8,263 nt of DNA, from positions 1 to 8,263 of the forward strand of contig JAGGTS010000043.1 in assembly GCA_021163625.1 (NCBI GenBank). The letters are read 5' to 3'. The notes beneath the pieces are model-generated. The model made no database searches, was not told the origin of the DNA, and saw only the letters and a list, made by a program, of their open reading frames with translations. This stretch comes from a bacterium. GTDB lineage: Bacteria > Patescibacteriota > Minisyncoccia > Minisyncoccales > CG1-02-41-26. Each line of letters starts with the position of its first letter. The first letter of the stretch is position 1. This document shows, in pieces, positions 6,332 to 8,263 of the stretch. A program made the translations under genes and the position numbers.

Positions 6332-7990
6332 ATGAAAAGAGCAGTAATAATTTTTCTTTTAATTTTATTTATTGGCGTTGGTGTTGCCGGATTTTGGTAT
6401 TGGAATAAAAACCAATACTCAAAGGAAATTTTAAAGCTTGAAATTTTAGGGCCGGAAGCTGTTCAGACAGGAGATAATATTGAATATTTGGTAAGATTTC
6501 AAAACAATGGCGATGTCAGGCTAGAAAACCTTAATCTCTCTTTTGTATTTCCAGAAAACTCTATTCCCGAAAACGGCCAATCTCAAAGGGTGGTAAAGAA
6601 AATAGACTCCGATCTCTATCCCGGCCAGGTAAAAACTTTTTATTTCAGAGCAAGAATTTTTGGGGCAGAAGGAGACATCCTCCAAGCAAAAGCTTATTTG
6701 ACCTATAGGCCAAAGAATTTGCAGGCAACTTATAAGTCGGACACAAGTATAGCTACAAAGATTAAATTTGTCCCGTTGCCGTTTGAATTTGATATGCCAT
6801 TAAAGGTTGAAAATGGCCAGGAAATGTCATTTTCTTTGAATTATTTTTCAAATAGCATTGATTATACAATTGAGGGTTTAAGGGTTAGGATGGACTATCC
6901 AGAGGGGTTCCATTTTATAGAATCATCTCCAAAAGCGCTTGACCAGAAAGAGTGGGACATTAAACCGCTTTCAAAAGGCGATGGCGGAAGGATAGAGATA
7001 AAAGGCGATTTAAATGGCAGCGAAGGCGACCAGAAAATATTTAGAGCAGAACTTGGCATAGTGATAAACGGACGGTTCGTCCTTCTAAAAAATGCTGTTC
7101 AATCAGTAGAAATAGGCCAGCCGTCGCTTTATATTTCCCAGATGGTAAATTCATCCCAAAATTACATCGCAAGTCCGGGCGACTTTCTTCACTATGAAAT
7201 CTTTTTCAAAAACATCAGCCAAAAGCCTATCCAAAAAAAGTTCCTTTTTGTAAAAATGGACGGCGACTTTTTTGACATCTCAACTCTAAAGTCTGAAAAC
7301 GGGCAGATAGGGCGCGGCGACAACACTATAGTCTGGGACTGGAAAGAAGTGCCTTCTTTAAAGTTTTTAGATGTAGGCCAAGAAGGTGAAGTTGAGTTTT
7401 GGGTAAAGCTAAAAGATGAAATTGAAAATAAAATTAAAAATCCTGTTTTAAGAGATGAAATTTCTCTTGGCCGCTTGCAGAGAGTTTTTGAAATAAAAGT
7501 AAACTCGTCAGTTGAGCTTTGTCAGAAGGTTTATTTTAACGATGAAGTTTTTGGGAACTCCGGGCCGATTCCTCCGAAAGTTGGGAACCAAACAACTTAT
7601 ACTGTTTTGTGGCAGGTTAAGAACTCCTATAATGACTTGGCGAATGTAAAAGTTAAAGGGCGCTTGCCCGATAATGTTGTTCCTAGCGGAAAGCTTTTTC
7701 CAAAAGATGCAAAATTTACTTATGATTCAGGCTCAAAAGAGATTATTTGGAATATAGGCGATATGCCTGCTTTCCAAACAACAAGTACGCCTTTAACTTT
7801 AGCATTCCAAATAAAGTTTATTCCAGCAGAAAGCCAAAAAGGGACAACCCCTGACTTAGTTGAACCTGCGAAAATAATTGCTGAAGACAAATGGACCTCG
7901 GATGTTATTGAAGGCGACGCTGATGCTGTGAACACCACTTTGCCTGACGATAAATCAATGACAAGGGATAAGGGAAAAGTGTCTGGTTAA
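6332..7990 (+). CDS. Membrane-anchored protein with repeated DUF11/Ig-like extracellular domains
   Basis: 552 residues. The N-terminus has a short basic start (MKR) and one hydrophobic helix (about 4-24), with no obvious signal-peptidase site or lipobox cysteine, so it is read as an uncleaved anchor with the rest outside the cell. The remainder is beta-rich and divides into about four domains: 34-147, 149-262, 265-391 and 393-537. Domains open with a pattern like TGDNIEYLVRFQNNG (46-60), PGDFLHYEIFFKN (282-294) and VGNQTTYTVLWQVKN (417-431). The last three contain a Trp-Asp/Asn strand: EWDIKPL (207 on), VWDWKEV (334 on), IWNIGDMP (472 on). These features match DUF11-type repeats found in bacterial surface proteins. 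There is no C-terminal membrane helix or sortase motif. ATG 6332 follows an in-frame TAA at 6305. A role in envelope structure or cell attachment is inferred from architecture only. A single cysteine (C397) is present. Confidence 0.8.
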   Translation: MKRAVIIFLLILFIGVGVAGFWYWNKNQYSKEILKLEILGPEAVQTGDNIEYLVRFQNNGDVRLENLNLSFVFPENSIPENGQSQRVVKKIDSDLYPGQVKTFYFRARIFGAEGDILQAKAYLTYRPKNLQATYKSDTSIATKIKFVPLPFEFDMPLKVENGQEMSFSLNYFSNSIDYTIEGLRVRMDYPEGFHFIESSPKALDQKEWDIKPLSKGDGGRIEIKGDLNGSEGDQKIFRAELGIVINGRFVLLKNAVQSVEIGQPSLYISQMVNSSQNYIASPGDFLHYEIFFKNISQKPIQKKFLFVKMDGDFFDISTLKSENGQIGRGDNTIVWDWKEVPSLKFLDVGQEGEVEFWVKLKDEIENKIKNPVLRDEISLGRLQRVFEIKVNSSVELCQKVYFNDEVFGNSGPIPPKVGNQTTYTVLWQVKNSYNDLANVKVKGRLPDNVVPSGKLFPKDAKFTYDSGSKEIIWNIGDMPAFQTTSTPLTLAFQIKFIPAESQKGTTPDLVEPAKIIAEDKWTSDVIEGDADAVNTTLPDDKSMTRDKGKVSG

Positions 7991-8036
7991 GTTAATTTAA
8001 AGGATAATGGTAATTGGAAACCAGACTTTTAGTTTT
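7981..8036 (+). terminator. Inverted repeat and T-run after the surface-protein gene
   Basis: GTCTGGTT (7981-7988) is exactly complementary to AACCAGAC (8019-8026), with a 30-nt loop, followed at once by TTTTAGTTTT (8027-8036). The left arm covers the last two sense codons and the first base of the stop codon. An eight-pair stem plus a T-run fits an intrinsic terminator, although the loop is longer than usual. It would separate the surface-protein transcript from glyS. Confidence 0.5.
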
Positions 8037-8087
8037 GCTCCTTGCTTTGTCATTTTGCTTTTTGCTTTTTAATTTTTAATTTTTATT
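8033..8087 (+). repeat. Heptanucleotide tandem repeat upstream of glyS
   Basis: Five uninterrupted 7-bp units run from 8053 to 8087: TTTTGCT twice, TTTTAAT twice, then TTTTATT. Two further related units, TTTTGCT (8033-8039) and CCTTGCT (8040-8046), lie upstream and are separated from the array by six bases, TTGTCA (8047-8052). The array ends six bases before the glyS start, so it occupies the expected promoter and leader region. Variation in unit number would alter promoter spacing. A simple-sequence origin by slippage is also possible. Confidence 0.7.
8047..8073 (+). promoter_or_regulatory. Tentative promoter for glyS within the heptamer repeat
   Basis: TTGTCA (8047-8052, five of six to TTGACA) interrupts the heptamer array and is followed after 15 bp by TTTAAT (8068-8073, five of six to TATAAT). 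A second TTTAAT lies one repeat unit later (8075-8080), at 22-bp spacing. Neither spacing is the optimal 17, so the call is tentative. Transcription from the first would begin near 8080, leaving a leader of roughly 14 nt. Confidence 0.25.
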
Positions 8088-8093
8088 CATCAT

Positions 8094-8263
8094 ATGGTTT
8101 CGATGCAGACAATTGTTTCTTATTGCAAAAGGAGGGGGTTTATTTTTCCTTCTTCTGAAATCTACGGCGGATTTTCAAGCTCTTATGACTATGGGCCTCT
8201 TGGCGTGGAGCTAAAAAGAAATATAAAAGAGCAATGGTGGAGTTCTATGGTCCGGGAAAACGG
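8094..8263 (+). CDS. glyS: Glycyl-tRNA synthetase, homodimer type (3' end cut by window edge)
   Basis: Class II synthetase that charges tRNA-Gly. Only the first 56 codons plus two bases lie in the window. They contain the highly recognisable N-terminal block of the single-chain, alpha2-type GlyRS: IVSYCKRRGFIFPSSEIYGG, then SSSYDYGPLGVELKRN and a tryptophan pair in KEQWW. This is the archaeal/eukaryote-like and Gram-positive form, not the separate alpha and beta subunits of E. coli. The ATG at 8094 follows an in-frame TAA at 8070. A second ATG at 8103 (codon 4) is an equally plausible start, and neither has a Shine-Dalgarno sequence. Closeness to recO fits a neighbourhood seen in other bacteria. 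Catalytic motifs 1-3 lie beyond the edge and cannot be checked. Confidence 0.93.
   Translation, partial: MVSMQTIVSYCKRRGFIFPSSEIYGGFSSSYDYGPLGVELKRNIKEQWWSSMVREN

Noticed and set aside
8033..8087. CRISPR array or origin iterons
   Set aside because: The units are 7 bp, directly adjacent without spacers, and T-rich, with no cas or replication-initiator gene nearby.

Overview
The window reads as a compact, AT-rich chromosomal segment with every gene on the + strand. It most resembles a Candidate Phyla Radiation (Patescibacteria, Parcubacteria-like) genome. The reasons are the low GC content, short intergenic gaps, start codons without Shine-Dalgarno sequences, a eukaryote-like (type 2) isoleucyl-tRNA synthetase, and a short lysine-rich protein I cannot assign. 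This placement is inference from gene character, not from a phylogenetic search. TGA is used as a normal stop (end of argS), which argues against the recoded Gracilibacteria/Absconditabacteria group.

Layout: (1) 1-1538, argS, cut off at the left edge. (2) 1539-1598, a short gap holding a small hairpin plus T-run and a near-consensus promoter that sits almost on top of the next start codon. (3) 1599-5066, ileS, which carries a complete histidine-phosphatase domain inserted between the two halves of its second zinc site. (4) 5067-5190, a gap with a hairpin/T-run and a doubtful 24-codon hydrophobic reading frame. (5) 5191-5517, a small charged protein of unknown function. (6) 5531-6304, recO. 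(7) 6332-7990, an N-terminally membrane-anchored protein with repeated beta-rich (DUF11/Ig-like) extracellular domains. (8) 7991-8093, a gap with an inverted repeat, a T-run and a heptanucleotide tandem repeat. (9) 8094 to the right edge, the start of a homodimer-type glycyl-tRNA synthetase gene.

Functionally this is a translation housekeeping block (ArgRS, IleRS, GlyRS) with a recombination-repair gene (recO) and a surface protein gene embedded in it. A recO neighbourhood with glycyl-tRNA synthetase genes is familiar from other bacteria; here the surface protein gene lies between them.

The most notable feature is the phosphatase domain inside IleRS. All catalytic residues expected of a clade-1 histidine phosphatase appear intact, and the insertion point is flanked by CxxC pairs, so the host enzyme should still fold. 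Both class I synthetases in the window also carry non-standard HIGH signatures (TLGN in ArgRS, GVHH in IleRS). I see no CRISPR array, tRNA, rRNA or mobile element.
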